From: Volvox africanus
Lineage: Eukaryota > Chlorophyta > Chlorophyceae > Chlamydomonadales > Volvocaceae
Reading direction: 5' to 3'
NCBI GenBank assembly: GCA_030268105.1
Contig: BSDZ01000049.1
Location: 62,001-126,000 of the forward strand
DNA: 64,000 nucleotides
Part shown: piece after piece, positions 28,688 to 39,663 of the stretch
Position numbering within the stretch: position 1 is the stretch's first letter
Layout: every line of letters begins with the position of its first letter
Position numbers and translations under genes: made by a program
Notes under the pieces: generated by a model
Databases searched by the model: none
The model's input: the letters and a program-made list of their open reading frames with translations, nothing else
What the model was told of the DNA's origin: nothing

Positions 28688-28899
28688 AACCTTTTCCTCA
28701 CGGACCTGTGAGAGGTTGGAACCCATATCTAGGTTTGGGTGCACTAACATGAATCACCTGAGGCTTCAGAATGCGGTGTTACAGTGGGAGTCTGCTGGTC
28801 CAATGACCAGAGACTACGTCTCACTAGCACAAACCACCGGGTCTCAACCACAGGCCACCTCATCCAGACAACCGGCACACAACACCGGGGATGCACCCA

Positions 28900-28952
28900 G
28901 GAATCGAACCCAGGACGACCTTCAGCAAGGTGTTATAGCGTACACCAGGCCA
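28900..28952 (-). other. Pol III promoter-like A and B boxes (possible SINE head)
   Basis: On the minus strand TGGCCTGGTGTA (28941-28952) resembles an A box. GGTTCGATTCC (28900-28910) is a perfect B box about 30 nt downstream, typical tRNA spacing. The flanks do not fold into a tRNA acceptor stem, so a tRNA-derived SINE remnant is likelier than a tRNA gene. The H3 copy is at 62823-62875. Confidence 0.35.
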
Positions 28953-29849
28953 CACCAGGCTTCAGGCAACCATTCATGAGGCCCTCTCCCTGGGACCGAC
29001 TATAAGTCGGCCCAGCCTGCTATAGCAACCACCAAAGCAGCTACTGTGGGTGAAACTGCCCGTAATGCACTGCTGGCATATCAGCTGTGCACCAGCGGGG
29101 AATACCCTGGGCAGCAGAAACACAGCCTATTCAGCTCAAGTATGCTCAGGGCCTACACCCGCAACAGGGTAAGATTTTGAACTGGAAACCTCTCAATGAC
29201 GGAGTCGTATTGCAAGGAGCGGACCAATCCATCGGTCTATTGTCATGGGGGGCCGGCACCTGTAACTTGGTATGGAAATGAATGGATGGCTTGTTTATAG
29301 GGAGACGTGACTTTCAGCCAGACTGTGTAGCAGGCTTGCTACAGTGGCAAGCTTGCTAAGTGGGTTATGGGTGGTTGTGCGTGGTACTATTGTACATGAG
29401 TACGTCCCTGCATGCCTGAAGCAGTTAAGTGATGGAGTGGATTGCCGGGCGTGCGTGCACGCATGGTATACATGTGTGCACTGGATGTGTGGGCCGTGCA
29501 TGCTCTGGGTTAATGTTTTGACAACAGACCCATCACCAGTCTTCAACGGGTGATATCTATTGGCAATACACATGCCCCTGATTGTAAGGTCTATGGCTTT
29601 GGCAGCGTGCACGTCACATGATTAGAGTACGAGATTTACAATGAGGCTCAACCTCATGGGCCTGCTTCCTGCAAGCCAGCAACCACACCGTCGGGGAGGG
29701 GTCAGTCCCATAGGACCCAGCTACCGGGCACTGCTGTGACAAGTCTAGTTACTCATGCTACATCTGATACATCCCTCTGCATTCACACAAAAAGGTAATC
29801 CTCTCCAACCGACGCCCTCTTCTGATCCCGTCCATTGACACAAACAATT

Positions 29850-30180
29850 CTAGCCGCTCTCAGAGAGCCAACTCAGCCACAATTTGAGCCCGGTCAACCA
29901 ACTTCTGAACGTCCCCTTCAATGCGGTGCTTTTAGGGGTGCTGATGTCCGTGCATTCCCAAGCGTGATGCAGTTGATCACCATGCATCATGCTCGTACCA
30001 CAGGGGCATTTCGTGGTGTTCGGCCCTCCTGCCTGTGAGCAATGCATCACGAATCCCCAAAGCCTCCCCGACAAAGACTTCATGCTTCATCCTCAATGCC
30101 TCATGTACCAGCTGCATTTGCAGCCAAGCCACAATTATAGTTGAGAGCTTGGTGAGCGGGAAGGTAATGGCGCTCATACA
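29850..30180 (-). pseudogene. Possible decayed non-LTR retrotransposon 3' end
   Basis: The minus strand encodes KCPCGTSMMHG then DQLHHAWECTD, a Cys/His pattern reminiscent of the C-terminus of some non-LTR retrotransposon ORFs. The preceding residues (LQMQLVHEALRMKHEVFVG) are in a different frame, so it is broken. There is no RT core nearby; the call rests on the motif alone. Confidence 0.25.
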
Positions 30181-30309
30181 CCAGCCAAGACACCAAACGA
30201 TTTTAGCCCAGGACTCCTCCACAGGAGGACATATTGCCGCACGAGTAGCTTGTTCTTTAGGCTTTAAAAAACATCTTTCAGTGGCTTTCATTGCTTTGCT
30301 GACGTGACC

Positions 30310-30866
30310 GTCTTTCGTGGCTTTCGTGGCTTTCGCCGTACCTTGGTTGTTTTCCGGCCGGGGGGGCCACCAAAGCTGGCTTTCGTGGCTTTCGCCGTAC
30401 CTTGGTTGTTTTCCGGCCGGGGGGGCCACCAAAGCTGGCTTTCGTGGCTTTCATGGCTTTCGTGGCTTTCGCCGTACCTTGGTTGTTTTCCGGCCGGTGG
30501 GGGGCCACCAAAGCAAACCCACCAAAGCCCCGCCCCCTTCCCATCCTCCCCCAAACGGGCTTCTTGCCGCCGTCCCCGCTGCTGCCCCCGCCACCAAAGC
30601 AAAGTCCTTCGCCGCTTCAACCACTGACCCCGCCCCCACCCAGTAACAGCGGACTGCTTCCCTTTCCTTCCCCTGCCCCTAACCCCGTCCCCCCGCCGCT
30701 CCTTCTCTGCCCACCCCACGCCCAACCACTGCGCACAAAAGTATCTGGGCCGGAAAACAACCAAGGTACGGCGAAAGCCACGAAAGCCACGAAAGCCAGC
30801 TTTGGCGGCCCCCCCGGCCGGAAAACAACCAAGGTACGGCGAAAGCCACGAAAGCCACGCGTCTTG
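30310..30866. repeat. Foldback array of modular inverted repeats
   Basis: The left arm (30310-30520) has three copies of a 25-bp core starting GCCGTACCTTGG (30335, 30394, 30471), separated by TTTCGTGGC subrepeats and a G-rich block. The right arm (30748-30866) has two copies of the same core in reverse complement (30748 and 30816). About 230 bp of GC-rich sequence separates the arms. This matches the architecture of foldback elements, though no target duplication was identified. Confidence 0.7.
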
Positions 30867-31314
30867 CAGGCGGCGTTAAAAGCCCAAAGCCACAAGCCTG
30901 AAGCTCCACTAGGCTTTCAAAAGCTGGGACGCTGCTTTCACAAGACAGCTTTTGCTTTAGACGGCCGTGTCTTTGTGAAAGTCAGGCTCGTATCTTTCAG
31001 AGGGCTTTCATGTGTCTTTCGGTGACTTGCAAAGCAATTTGACACTGGGGGCCATATGTGCACAGGAGGGGCTATTGCCTCACCATTAGGCCCATTAATA
31101 ATGCCATTGGCTGCTTCGAGCCAGCCCTATGCAAGCCTACGTAGAGGTTCACTTATGCATCTAGCCACGTCAGGACCCTTGTGTAGGGATTCAGGTGCGT
31201 GCCTGATACCTATCTGTTAAAGACACAGGTTAAGCAATGCTCTATGTAGACCCGGGTGTGATGACCATGTGCAATTGGATGAACCCTATCCGTCGGTTGA
31301 TTTACCATGATTAT

Positions 31315-31319
31315 ATAAA
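31315..31319. other. Left target-site duplication of B3 (ATAAA)
   Basis: ATAAA here and at 59225-59229 flank B3 exactly, so both ends of this insertion are original. Confidence 0.9.
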
Positions 31320-31742
31320 TGTTGTATATGGTACCCACGAAGGGTGGTATCAAAAGATACCGGTTGTTGTGCCAGAGCCCGATTAAGTAGAGCCGCCGAC
31401 TAGGTTGTACTTGAGAGACCATAAGGCCTCGAACCGGGCGTGACCTTCAGAAGTCACCACTACAACCGGAGATTCAGTGAACCAGGAACCAGATGTTCCA
31501 CCATTTACCATTCAGGCGGTAAATGGCCCATTCCATACAGGTTATGGAGTAACCGACAGGTTCTGATGTTTCAGGAAGTCGGTTAGTATTGGTCGTCGAC
31601 AGCCGAGACCAAATCCACAAATCGAATGCCAGATGGAAACATGAAACAGTTAATATGATAATTAAATATATTATATTATAAAATAATAAACGGATAATTA
31701 TTATATCTTAATGAATTACCGAAATGCATTAAGGATACAACA
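31320..31742 (-). repeat. B3 3' LTR
   Basis: 423 bp, left neighbour ATAAA, right neighbour the polypurine tract. Confidence 0.92.
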
Positions 31743-31759
31743 ATTGTTCCCCCTCTAGA
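31743..31759 (-). other. B3 polypurine tract
   Basis: TCTAGAGGGGGAACAAT on the minus strand, adjoining the 3' LTR, as in B2. Confidence 0.8.
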
Positions 31760-31811
31760 TGCAGCGTCCCGATGCATAAGAAGAGAGCAGACAGGTTGAA
31801 GTAGGACAGCG

Positions 31812-32588
31812 TCAGAGAGGTCCGTCCTTAGACTGTGCCCGCAGCCTAGCTTCATCAAGCAGGGGTTTCATGTCAGGGGTGAAGTTACGTGCCGGTTCCC
31901 AGCTATTGTGCTCAGATGAATACCCAGACCATTTAACCAGGTACTCATGCACATTGCGCTTACGCCTGCCCTTGCCAACACGTCGTGCACGGTAATCTAG
32001 GATACGTTCGACAGCATACAGGGTCTGCTTACCCGATAACCAGGTAGAGGGATTAGCTTCCGTAACAGGAGGGATGCTATCGTTAGCCTCAGGCAGAGTA
32101 CCCCGATATGGACGTACGAGAGATACATGAAATGTGGGATGAATGCGTAGGTCAGATGGGAGTTGTAACTCTACAGCCACCGACCCTACCATGCGTACGA
32201 CAGGATAAGGCCCCACAAAGCGCGGTAATAACTTGCGAGACCCATCAGCCAGGGAACGAAGGTTCTTCGTGCTCAACATAACCAGCTGGCCCTTGGTGAA
32301 CGTGACGTCCTTTTTGGATTTGTTATAATAGTCCATTGCCCGTTGCTGTGCAGCTTCCAGGCAAGCTTTAGCGTCAGTTAGTCGGGACACGAAAGACTTA
32401 GCAAACGTTTTTGCAGCTGGAACATTTACGTCCAACTCCCGCCAAACAGGCAAAGCAGGGTTAAAACCGTAATTCAGGAAAAACGGACTATTACCAACGG
32501 ACCGGTTAGTAGCGTTATTAATGGCAAACTCAGCAGCGGTTAGGTAGGTATCCCATGCAGTAGGGGTGCGTCCTGCAAAGTTACGGAG
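31812..32588 (-). pseudogene. pol: B3 pol, C-terminal part (end of IN, GPY/F, chromodomain)
   Basis: The segment encodes TLRNFAGRTPTAWDTY, GPY/F and the chromodomain, and ends in TGA. It is the tail of the pol whose main part is at 53322-56620; the A3 nest separates them at CGGAG (32584-32588). Frame and sequence are otherwise those of B2. Confidence 0.88.
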
Positions 32589-33218
32589 TGTTGTGCTACG
32601 GTTCATTTCCCGCCGACGCGTAGGTCGACGCGATCCTACGAGGCGAAGTGCTTTGGTGATGAACGCATTACATATGAATGAATCTGTATGATATAAATGT
32701 ATTCGCATACATTTATATATGCATCTGGCATGTTGTCATTATCCATCGCGACATCGCATCATGGCAAATCCGCCTAGCATGCATGAATGACCGAATCATT
32801 GAAGTGCGCATTATGCTCGTGCTACGAAACGATAAGTAATATTATCTGATATAATATTACTTCATTACAGCACACGTTGAGAGCGCCGCACTCGTCGTGA
32901 TGCATGCCCTGCAACCGGATATCGTTATCCGGACCCTTGCATCATGCGAATGCCGGAAAGGCTTATACGTTGTTATGCGTAGACATCGCCTAGACGCAGT
33001 AGGGTTGTCACATCTAGGATCGGCCTCCTAATGTGAATCGTACGGCATTGCGATGCTGCGAGTATAACAGATGCGAGGACGGCTAAGCTAGACAAGACAT
33101 TCGATACCGGAGAACACTTGTGTGTTCTGCATTACTATTGCTATACGATATTCTACTTAGCCCGAGCTAAGCCTGAACTTCGCTAATCACCGCCGCGTGA
33201 TGATTGCTTGCTTCCGGC
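32589..33218 (+). repeat. A3 5' LTR, left part
   Basis: 630 bp of subfamily-2 LTR, stopping at CTTCCGGC where A4 begins. Its last 72 bp (33147-33218) are repeated at 38932-39004 on the far side of A4. Confidence 0.92.
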
Positions 33219-34043
33219 TGTTGTACCTCTCGTTCGCGTTTGCTCATGAGTATCTGCACGTCTGGAGACTATCGACACCGATGCGCGAGCACTTGCAAGT
33301 ACAGCAAGGCAAGCGAGAGCAAACAGAGACAGCGGAAGACTTCAAGACGAAGAGAGATATAACTTACGGTCTTACAGGTCGGAATGATGCAATGGACGAA
33401 ATCGCCGTCAGCGCCGGAAGCAAGCAATCATCACGCGGCGGTGATTAGCGAAGTTCAGGCTTTAGCTCGGGCTAAGTAGAATATCGTATAGTAATAGTAA
33501 TGTAGAACACACAAGTGTTCTCCGGTATCGAATGTCTTTTTTAGCTTAGCCGTCCTCGCATCTGTTATACTCGCAGCATCGCAATGCCGTACGATTCACA
33601 TTAGGAGGCCGATCCTAGATGTGACAACCCTACTGCGTCTAGGCGATGTCTACGCATAACAACGTATAAGCCTTTCCGGCATTCGCATGATGCAAGGGTC
33701 CGGATAACGATATCCGGTTGCAGGGCATGCATCGCGACGAGTGCGGCGCTCTCAACGTGTGCTTTAATGAAGTAATATTATATCAGATAATATTACTTAT
33801 CGTTTCGTAGCACGAGCATAATGCACACTTCAATGATTAGGTCATTCATGCATGCTAGGCGGATTTGCCATGGTGCGATGTCGAGATGGATCATGACAAC
33901 ATGCCAGATGCATATATAAATGTATGCGAATACATTTATATCATGCAGATTCATTCATATGTAATGCGTTCATCACAAAAGCACTTCGACTCATAGGATC
34001 GCGTCGACCTACGCGTCGACGGGAAATGAACCGTAGCACAACA
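33219..34043 (-). repeat. A4 3' LTR (subfamily 2)
   Basis: 825 bp, complete and in opposite orientation to the A3 LTR it interrupts, so an inverted repeat of LTR sequence is created around 33219. Confidence 0.92.
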
Positions 34044-34058
34044 ATTATCCCCCCTCCC
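34044..34058 (-). other. A4 polypurine tract
   Basis: GGGAGGGGGGATAAT on the minus strand, adjoining the 3' LTR. Confidence 0.83.
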
Positions 34059-34102
34059 GTATGCAGCGTCCTCGCTGCATCATACAGCATCGACTGCAGG
34101 GG

Positions 34103-37100
34103 TCATTGGGCTTGTGTGGCACGTTTGCGGGCTTCTTCGAGCAGGGGTTTCATGTCCTGTGAGAAGTTGCGTGCCGGTTCCCATGAGTTGTGCTCGTCGG
34201 TATACCCTGTCCACTTAACCAAGTACTCGTGTACTGTTCGCTTACGTCGGTGTCGGCCCACACGACGCGCGCGATAATCTAACACCCGCTCCACATCGTA
34301 AAACTTCTGTTTACCAGCGATCCAGGTCTCGGGAACTGGTTCGATCGCTGTGGGGGCATTAGCAGGCTCAGGGACGGGTTCCGTACTACGATACGGACGA
34401 ACAAGCGATACGTGAAACGTGGGGTGAATGGTCATATCAGTGGGCAATGCAAGCTCCACAGCCACATTCCCAACCATGCGCACGACAGGATACGGACCAA
34501 TCCAACGGGGTAAGAGTTTTCGGGATCCGTCGGCCAAGGAACGCAAGTTCTTGGTGCTTAGCAACACGAGTTGCCCCTCCGAAAACGTCACATCCTGCTT
34601 GGATTTGTTATAGTATTCCGTCGTTCGTTGCTGCGCCGCGTCCAAACACGACTTCGCGTCTGTGATTTGGGACATAAAAGACTTGGCAAAAAGTTTAGCA
34701 GCAGGCACGTTCACTTCCAACTCACGCCACACGGGTAGCGCGGGATGAAACCCGTAGTTAAGAAAGAACGGACTTTTGCCTGTAGAGCGGTTAACAGCGT
34801 TGTTAAGCGCGAATTCTGCCGCAGTCAAATATGTATCCCAAACAAGTGGTGTGCGACCAGCATAATTGCGCAACATATCACCCAACGTGCGGTTTGTGCG
34901 TTCGGTTTGACCATCAGTCTGCGGGTGATACGCCGTGCTCAGGTTGATGCGCATGCCAACTAGTTTGCAGAGCGCTTCCCAAAACTTAGACGTGAACTGT
35001 CCACCGCGGTCCGAGATCACATTTTTGGGAATCCCGTGTAACCGAACCACATTATCGAAAAACAAACGTGCGGTTTGCTCAGCCGTGCAGGATGATGTGC
35101 ATGGTGCTAGGTGGACCATCTTAGTCAGCCGATCGACCATTACGAACACCGCATCGTATCCCCCCTCAGTTTTGGGCAGCGCGACTACGAAGTCCATGGA
35201 AACACTTTCCCAAGGCGCATCCGGGACAGGCAACGGTTGCAACAACCCATGGCCCTTACCGGACAAAGCCTTATTGCGCTGGCACAGACTGCATGTCTGG
35301 ACGAAGTTCGCCGCATCCTTAGCCAAACGAGGCCACCAAAAGGAACGTTGCACCAAGTCGATCAGTCGCTTACTACCAGGATGTCCTGCTAACGGGTCCT
35401 CGTGGAACCGCGCAAGAATGTCGTAGCGTAGCGCGTCGTCGTTCGGAACGACGATTTGCGTAGCTGCACCCTCCGTCCGTAGCCAAAGGCCATTCTGCTT
35501 GCGAAGGTTTTCTACATTAGCCGGGTCCGCGAACCAGGCGTCTGCGCTGTAGGCAACCTTCAACCGCTCCGTGAGGTCCGTCGCGATCGGAACCTCCTCG
35601 CTACGCGGCCGCACGACGGGCGCTGCCAAAATTGCAGCGTGTAGCGACGGATGTCGACTGAGAGCATCGGCAATATTCAATTTACCAGAAATATACTCCC
35701 AGGTGCAGTTGAACCTAGCTAGATATTCCATCCACCTAGCTTGACGGCGGTTCAACGTCGGAACGCTTTGCAAAAACGTTAGGGGCTTATGGTCAGTCTT
35801 TAAAGTAAACGGGCGTCCCTCGAGGTAACAGCGCCATTCCTTTAAAGCATGCAGCACGGCCAGAAGCTCCTGTTCCCCGGTGGTGTAGCGAATCTCCGCA
35901 CCAGAAAACTTCTTACTCGTGAAGGCGATCGGTCGCCCTTCCTGTAACAATACAGCGCCGCTTCCAAATATTGAGGCATCAGACACTACCTCAACACGAA
36001 ATGGCAACGAGTAATCAGGGAATGCAAGGGTGACATCTTCGGCAACGATTCGTTTGAGCTCTTCGAATGCCCGCTGGCATTGCGACGTCCACGACTCGAG
36101 CGAAACGAAAACGCCTTTGCGAGTTAAGTTAGTAAGCGGGGCCGCAATGATGGAATATTTTTCAATGAACTTCCGGAAATAATTGGTCAAGCCAAGGAAC
36201 TTACGCAGCTCCGTGAGGTTCTGAGGCGCGGGCCAATCGCAAACCACGGCGACCTTCCGCGGGTCCATCTTCACACCGGTGGCCGACACAATGTGGCCCA
36301 AATATTCCACCTGAGGCTGCGCCCAAAAGCATTTGGCGCGTTTAGCAAACAATTGCTCCCGCCTCATAACGTCGAGCACGAGCCGCAGATGCTCCAAGTG
36401 CTCCTCGCGCGTCTTAGAATATACCAAGATGTCATCCAGGTAGCAAACAACGAACCTGTCGATAAACGGCCTAAACATTCGGTCCATAACCGCCTGAAAC
36501 GTCGCAGGGGCATTAGTCAAACCAAACGATAGGACCGTATACTCAAAGTGACCGAAGGGCGTCCGAAAAGCGGTTTTCAGGATATCAGAGGCAGCGATGC
36601 GAATCTGATTGTAGCCCTGTTGTAAGTCAATTGAGGAAAAATAAGCCGAGCCCTTCAGCTTATCCAACAGGTCGTCAACGCGTGGCAAAGGGTAGCGATT
36701 TTTCACCGTATTCGCATTTAACCCCCGGTAATCGATGCACATGCGCAAGGTCCCATCCTTCTTACCGACAAACAAAATCGGTGCAGAATACGGGGATGTG
36801 CTGGGGCGTATCATACCCTTCGCGAGTAAATCCGTCACCTGGCGCTTCACCTCGTCCAGTTCCAATGGACTCAACCTGTACATTGGCCGGGCCGTAGGCT
36901 GCGCTCCAGGCATGAGAGGGATTGTGTGATCAACAGGACGCATAGGTGGTAGGCCAGGGATATCTTTAAAGACGTCCTCATACTGCGACAGTAGGGCCTC
37001 AACCTCAGGATCCACAGAAATCTGCGCGGTGGTGACACAACAGCTCACCCGCGGCCTTAAAAGCAGTCCGTGGGCACCCTTCCGTAACAAACGGACGGCC

Positions 37101-38164
37101 TCCTTACGCCCGACTAGCTCTGGTTCGATTCGCGCGGCCATTGCGGTCACAGCGAAATTAACCATAGGCACCGCCTCAGTTTCGCCCTCCTTTGGTGTGA
37201 CATGTTCGAACGACAGGAAAGGTACCTTAATCGACAGAGTACCCTTGCACATATGCAGGGTTGCGGTCTCCATGTCGATGCGCGCGCGGTACTGTCGTAA
37301 TGTCGACGACCCCATTATGTACGGTGCAGTCTCTGCTAAGCCCTGCAGCACGTACGGCCGGGTCACAACACGCAAAGGGCCTATCGATAGGCTAAGGGTA
37401 ATCCTGCCCACGATGGGATGCTTACCCCCGTCAGCAAGGGTAACCTGTGGACAATCAGACGACTCTGGGGACAACCCCAGCGCGTTCACCTCTGTGACAG
37501 AGATGAAGTCGTCGCTGGCACCGGTGTCAACAAGTGCCTTCAGAGTACGGCCATTCAAACCGATCTGAACCACAGGGACACGGTTATCTACGAGCGACTG
37601 CCCAGCAGACAACGTCAGTGCACTTAAGGCGGGTCCGTAACCAACGGCACCCCCATCAGGAGCTTCGTACCAAACGTCAACCGAGTAGGATAGGCATGGC
37701 CACGGAGCCAGCGTACCCTCCCAATCCACACCATTAAACAAAACGGTACCCGGCTCGAACCGGTGGACATGCCGCATACCCCTTAACGATGCCTCTGCCT
37801 TGCGCCGACAGAAAGCAGGGAGTAATACACATGCGGCAGTGCCTGGATATTGACGCCTACATCTCCTGTATATGGCCAACTGTTCCGACATCTCACGCAG
37901 AGACGAGGGGATGAACAAAACCACGTGGTTAGACAGATCGATAGACGACAGGGGACGGCGAGGTGTAAACAAATTACACAACGGGTCGAAGCAGAGAAGT
38001 CCCGTGCGTCCGTCAAGCGTGATGCGTCGCGCAATGACTCGCTCGATGTGTCCAAGTACACAAGGCAACAATGCCTTAACGGCTGGCCGTAAGGATGACC
38101 ACCGACCACGCGTTAGTTCAGAAATCCCGGGTGGTGCCCCCTCCGCAGGAACCCGGGCAAGCCC
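34103..38164 (-). CDS. pol: A4 Pol polyprotein (intact frame)
   Basis: Open from the gag UAG to TGA, 1,322 codons from 38071. All domains of the A2 description are present, and the integrase motif reads [17 protein letters not shown] with Tyr, not a stop. One change in the RT region (SDILKTAF where the others have SDIPK) may be neutral or not. The full gag and the 5' LTR are missing, so it cannot be expressed from its own promoter even though the coding frame survives. Confidence 0.88.
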   Translation of the reverse strand, partial: GLARVPAEGAPPGISELTRGRWSSLRPAVKALLPCVLGHIERVIARRITLDGRTGLLCFDPLCNLFTPRRPLSSIDLSNHVVLFIPSSLREMSEQLAIYRRCRRQYPGTAACVLLPAFCRRKAEASLRGMRHVHRFEPGTVLFNGVDWEGTLAPWPCLSYSVDVWYEAPDGGAVGYGPALSALTLSAGQSLVDNRVPVVQIGLNGRTLKALVDTGASDDFISVTEVNALGLSPESSDCPQVTLADGGKHPIVGRITLSLSIGPLRVVTRPYVLQGLAETAPYIMGSSTLRQYRARIDMETATLHMCKGTLSIKVPFLSFEHVTPKEGETEAVPMVNFAVTAMAARIEPELVGRKEAVRLLRKGAHGLLLRPRVSCCVTTAQISVDPEVEALLSQYEDVFKDIPGLPPMRPVDHTIPLMPGAQPTARPMYRLSPLELDEVKRQVTDLLAKGMIRPSTSPYSAPILFVGKKDGTLRMCIDYRGLNANTVKNRYPLPRVDDLLDKLKGSAYFSSIDLQQGYNQIRIAASDILKTAFRTPFGHFEYTVLSFGLTNAPATFQAVMDRMFRPFIDRFVVCYLDDILVYSKTREEHLEHLRLVLDVMRREQLFAKRAKCFWAQPQVEYLGHIVSATGVKMDPRKVAVVCDWPAPQNLTELRKFLGLTNYFRKFIEKYSIIAAPLTNLTRKGVFVSLESWTSQCQRAFEELKRIVAEDVTLAFPDYSLPFRVEVVSDASIFGSGAVLLQEGRPIAFTSKKFSGAEIRYTTGEQELLAVLHALKEWRCYLEGRPFTLKTDHKPLTFLQSVPTLNRRQARWMEYLARFNCTWEYISGKLNIADALSRHPSLHAAILAAPVVRPRSEEVPIATDLTERLKVAYSADAWFADPANVENLRKQNGLWLRTEGAATQIVVPNDDALRYDILARFHEDPLAGHPGSKRLIDLVQRSFWWPRLAKDAANFVQTCSLCQRNKALSGKGHGLLQPLPVPDAPWESVSMDFVVALPKTEGGYDAVFVMVDRLTKMVHLAPCTSSCTAEQTARLFFDNVVRLHGIPKNVISDRGGQFTSKFWEALCKLVGMRINLSTAYHPQTDGQTERTNRTLGDMLRNYAGRTPLVWDTYLTAAEFALNNAVNRSTGKSPFFLNYGFHPALPVWRELEVNVPAAKLFAKSFMSQITDAKSCLDAAQQRTTEYYNKSKQDVTFSEGQLVLLSTKNLRSLADGSRKLLPRWIGPYPVVRMVGNVAVELALPTDMTIHPTFHVSLVRPYRSTEPVPEPANAPTAIEPVPETWIAGKQKFYDVERVLDYRARRVGRHRRKRTVHEYLVKWTGYTDEHNSWEPARNFSQDMKPLLEEARKRATQAQ

Positions 38165-38167
38165 CTA
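38126..38167 (-). promoter_or_regulatory. A4 candidate UAG readthrough element
   Basis: UAG at 38165-38167, CCCGGG (38152-38157), 20-nt loop, CCCGGG (38126-38131). The variable pair is G-C here, giving six Watson-Crick pairs. Confidence 0.7.
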
Positions 38168-38931
38168 TTTCGGCTGAGGTACAAACGGCGGCATTAGAGG
38201 ACAATCCTTCGTGGAATGATTCTCCGCACACCGTAGACAAACATTGGCCAATTTTCGACGCTCGAATTCGGAACGATTGCAATTCCATTTTGGCATAAAT
38301 GTGTCGTCCGTACGAGTACGCTTCGCGTTGGGGTCGGAATGCTGTGCGGCTGCCGACGACGGCGCACCACCACGCTTCCTGTTCCTAGCTGGGTCCGAGC
38401 TCGGACCTGCTCCTACTGTACCACGGACACCCGAGCTAGCGCCCCCGCGCGCCTTGCGTTGCCCATTGCTGCGTCGCGTCGCGGCAGTAGGCGTGGGGCG
38501 GGTCGCGCCGAGGTCCTGGTCGAGAGCCACAGCTTCCCCAAGCGGATCCTGCACTTGCACGGCATTTGCACGAGGGCCAGACTTGACTTCTTCCTCGCCG
38601 GCAAGGAGTCGTATCTCCGCGCCCTTAGCAAAAGCGACCAACGCATCATACGACTTGATCTGCGCTCCAACCAAGTCAGTGGCGCACCATTTAGCCAAAA
38701 GTTTCGTTAGGCCTCGCCTAAACCAAAAGACACGCTCAGATTCGGTGAGGTCAGCAATGGGAGTCACAAGTGCTTCGAAGCGTGACTGGTACGCAGGTAC
38801 ATTTTCTTCCCGACGCATGTGGTAGCTACCCGCTGCCAAAACGTTACGAGCTTCCACATCGCGTGCTTGAACCTCAGTAGCGAATCGTGCGAGCAAAGCG
38901 GCGACTAACTCGTCAAAAGTATAGCTGCCCC
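38165..38931 (-). pseudogene. gag: A4 gag, N-terminally truncated
   Basis: This is the C-terminal part of gag, from YTFDELVAALLARF to the zinc knuckle CLRCAENHSTKDC and the UAG. The N-terminal region and start codon are lost at the 38931/38932 junction, where a single shared G could be microhomology. Confidence 0.88.
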
Positions 38932-39198
38932 GATATTCTACTTAGCCCGAGCTAAAGCCTGAACTTCGCTAATCACCGCCGCGTGATGATTGCTTGCTTC
39001 CGGCGCTGACGGCGATTTCGTCCATTGCATCATTCCGATCTGTAAGACCGTAAGTTATATCTCTCTTCGTCTTGAAGTCTTCCGCTGTCTCTGTTTGCTC
39101 TCGCTTGCCTTGCTGTACTTGCAAGTGCTCGCGCATCGGTGTCGATAGTCTCCAGACGTGCAGATACTTATGAGCAAACGCGAACGAGAGGTACAACA
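38932..39198 (+). repeat. A3 5' LTR, right part
   Basis: 267 bp to TACAACA, followed by 3 nt and the primer-binding site. It begins with the second copy of the 72-bp repeat, with one extra A (GCTAAAGCC against GCTAAGCC). Confidence 0.9.
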
Positions 39199-39201
39199 AT
39201 T

Positions 39202-39216
39202 TGGTATCGAGACAGG
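39202..39216 (+). other. A3 primer-binding site
   Basis: TGGTATCGAGACAGG, identical to A2, 3 nt after the LTR. Confidence 0.78.
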
Positions 39217-39265
39217 TTCGTTGTCTAACTGTCTCTCTCTGTCTAATCGGAAGTAGGTTCTTTCT

Positions 39266-39361
39266 ATGGCGAGTTCCAGCGACGAACCACGGGGACCGCT
39301 AGATACTTTTGCCGAAGACCTAGGCCGCGCCGTTTTGGACGCCGCCGCTTCCGGTTTGTAA
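39266..39361 (+). CDS. A3 conserved leader ORF (31 aa)
   Basis: Intact copy of the ORF at 15713-15808 with only silent differences that I could see. The overlapping ORF downstream is broken in A3 by a 1-nt loss near 39541, while this one is kept. Confidence 0.5.
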   Translation: MASSSDEPRGPLDTFAEDLGRAVLDAAASGL

Positions 39362-39663
39362 TTGTTTAATTGCTTTTACTTAGATTGCTGCACTTGTTGT
39401 GTAAGCGTACGCTCTGAGTCGCAGGTAATCTCAGTGCACCGGCATTGCTTGCTGCGGCGACTGAGACCGGCTTTCGTCCGGACCAGTTGGCGACTCTCAT
39501 TGCCCAAACTACAGAGATCAGGACTCAGCTGGGCAAGTACTGCTGAGTTTACTGAATCTTCTCAAGAGTACTGTCGGTAGGCTCACCGAATCGCTTTGTA
39601 CTCTTGCCTTTGCGATAGAAGTCGGCTTCTATTACGCAAAACTAGGGTATCGTTTCGTGCTCC

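Larger units (their letters stand above)
25213..31319. repeat. Host segment H, copy 2 (complete between two B elements)
   Basis: This is the only copy seen from end to end, about 6.1 kb from ATAAA after B2 to ATAAA before B3. It contains the helicase exon-like piece and the coiled-coil gene. 25213-26391 shows no gene (AT-rich stretch, palindrome 25998-26017). 27564-31319 holds a minisatellite, a 25-bp direct repeat, a TG microsatellite, a pol III promoter-like site, a possible decayed non-LTR element and the foldback repeats. The sequence up to 30077 recurs in H3; 30078-31319 occurs only here within the window. Confidence 0.88.
33219..38931 (-). mobile_element. A4: 5'-truncated family-A element in the A3 5' LTR
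   Basis: Read on the minus strand it has the C-terminal part of gag, UAG, a complete pol, the polypurine tract and a precise 3' LTR end. The 5' LTR, leader and N-terminal gag are absent: gag stops at 38931 and LTR sequence of A3 follows. Instead of a 5-bp duplication it is flanked by a 72/73-bp direct repeat of A3 LTR. Confidence 0.9.

Noticed and set aside
28900..28990. A functional tRNA gene
   Set aside because: The A and B boxes are present but the flanks do not pair as an acceptor stem and no convincing anticodon arm forms.
25213..31319. H as a Helitron or other single transposon unit
   Set aside because: Its edges are simply the B insertion site. I saw no CTRR-hairpin end, no terminal repeats of its own and no Rep/helicase transposase.
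34103..38071. Numerous long antisense ORFs across gag-pol regions
   Set aside because: They mirror the retrotransposon genes, vary with them and have no domain signatures.
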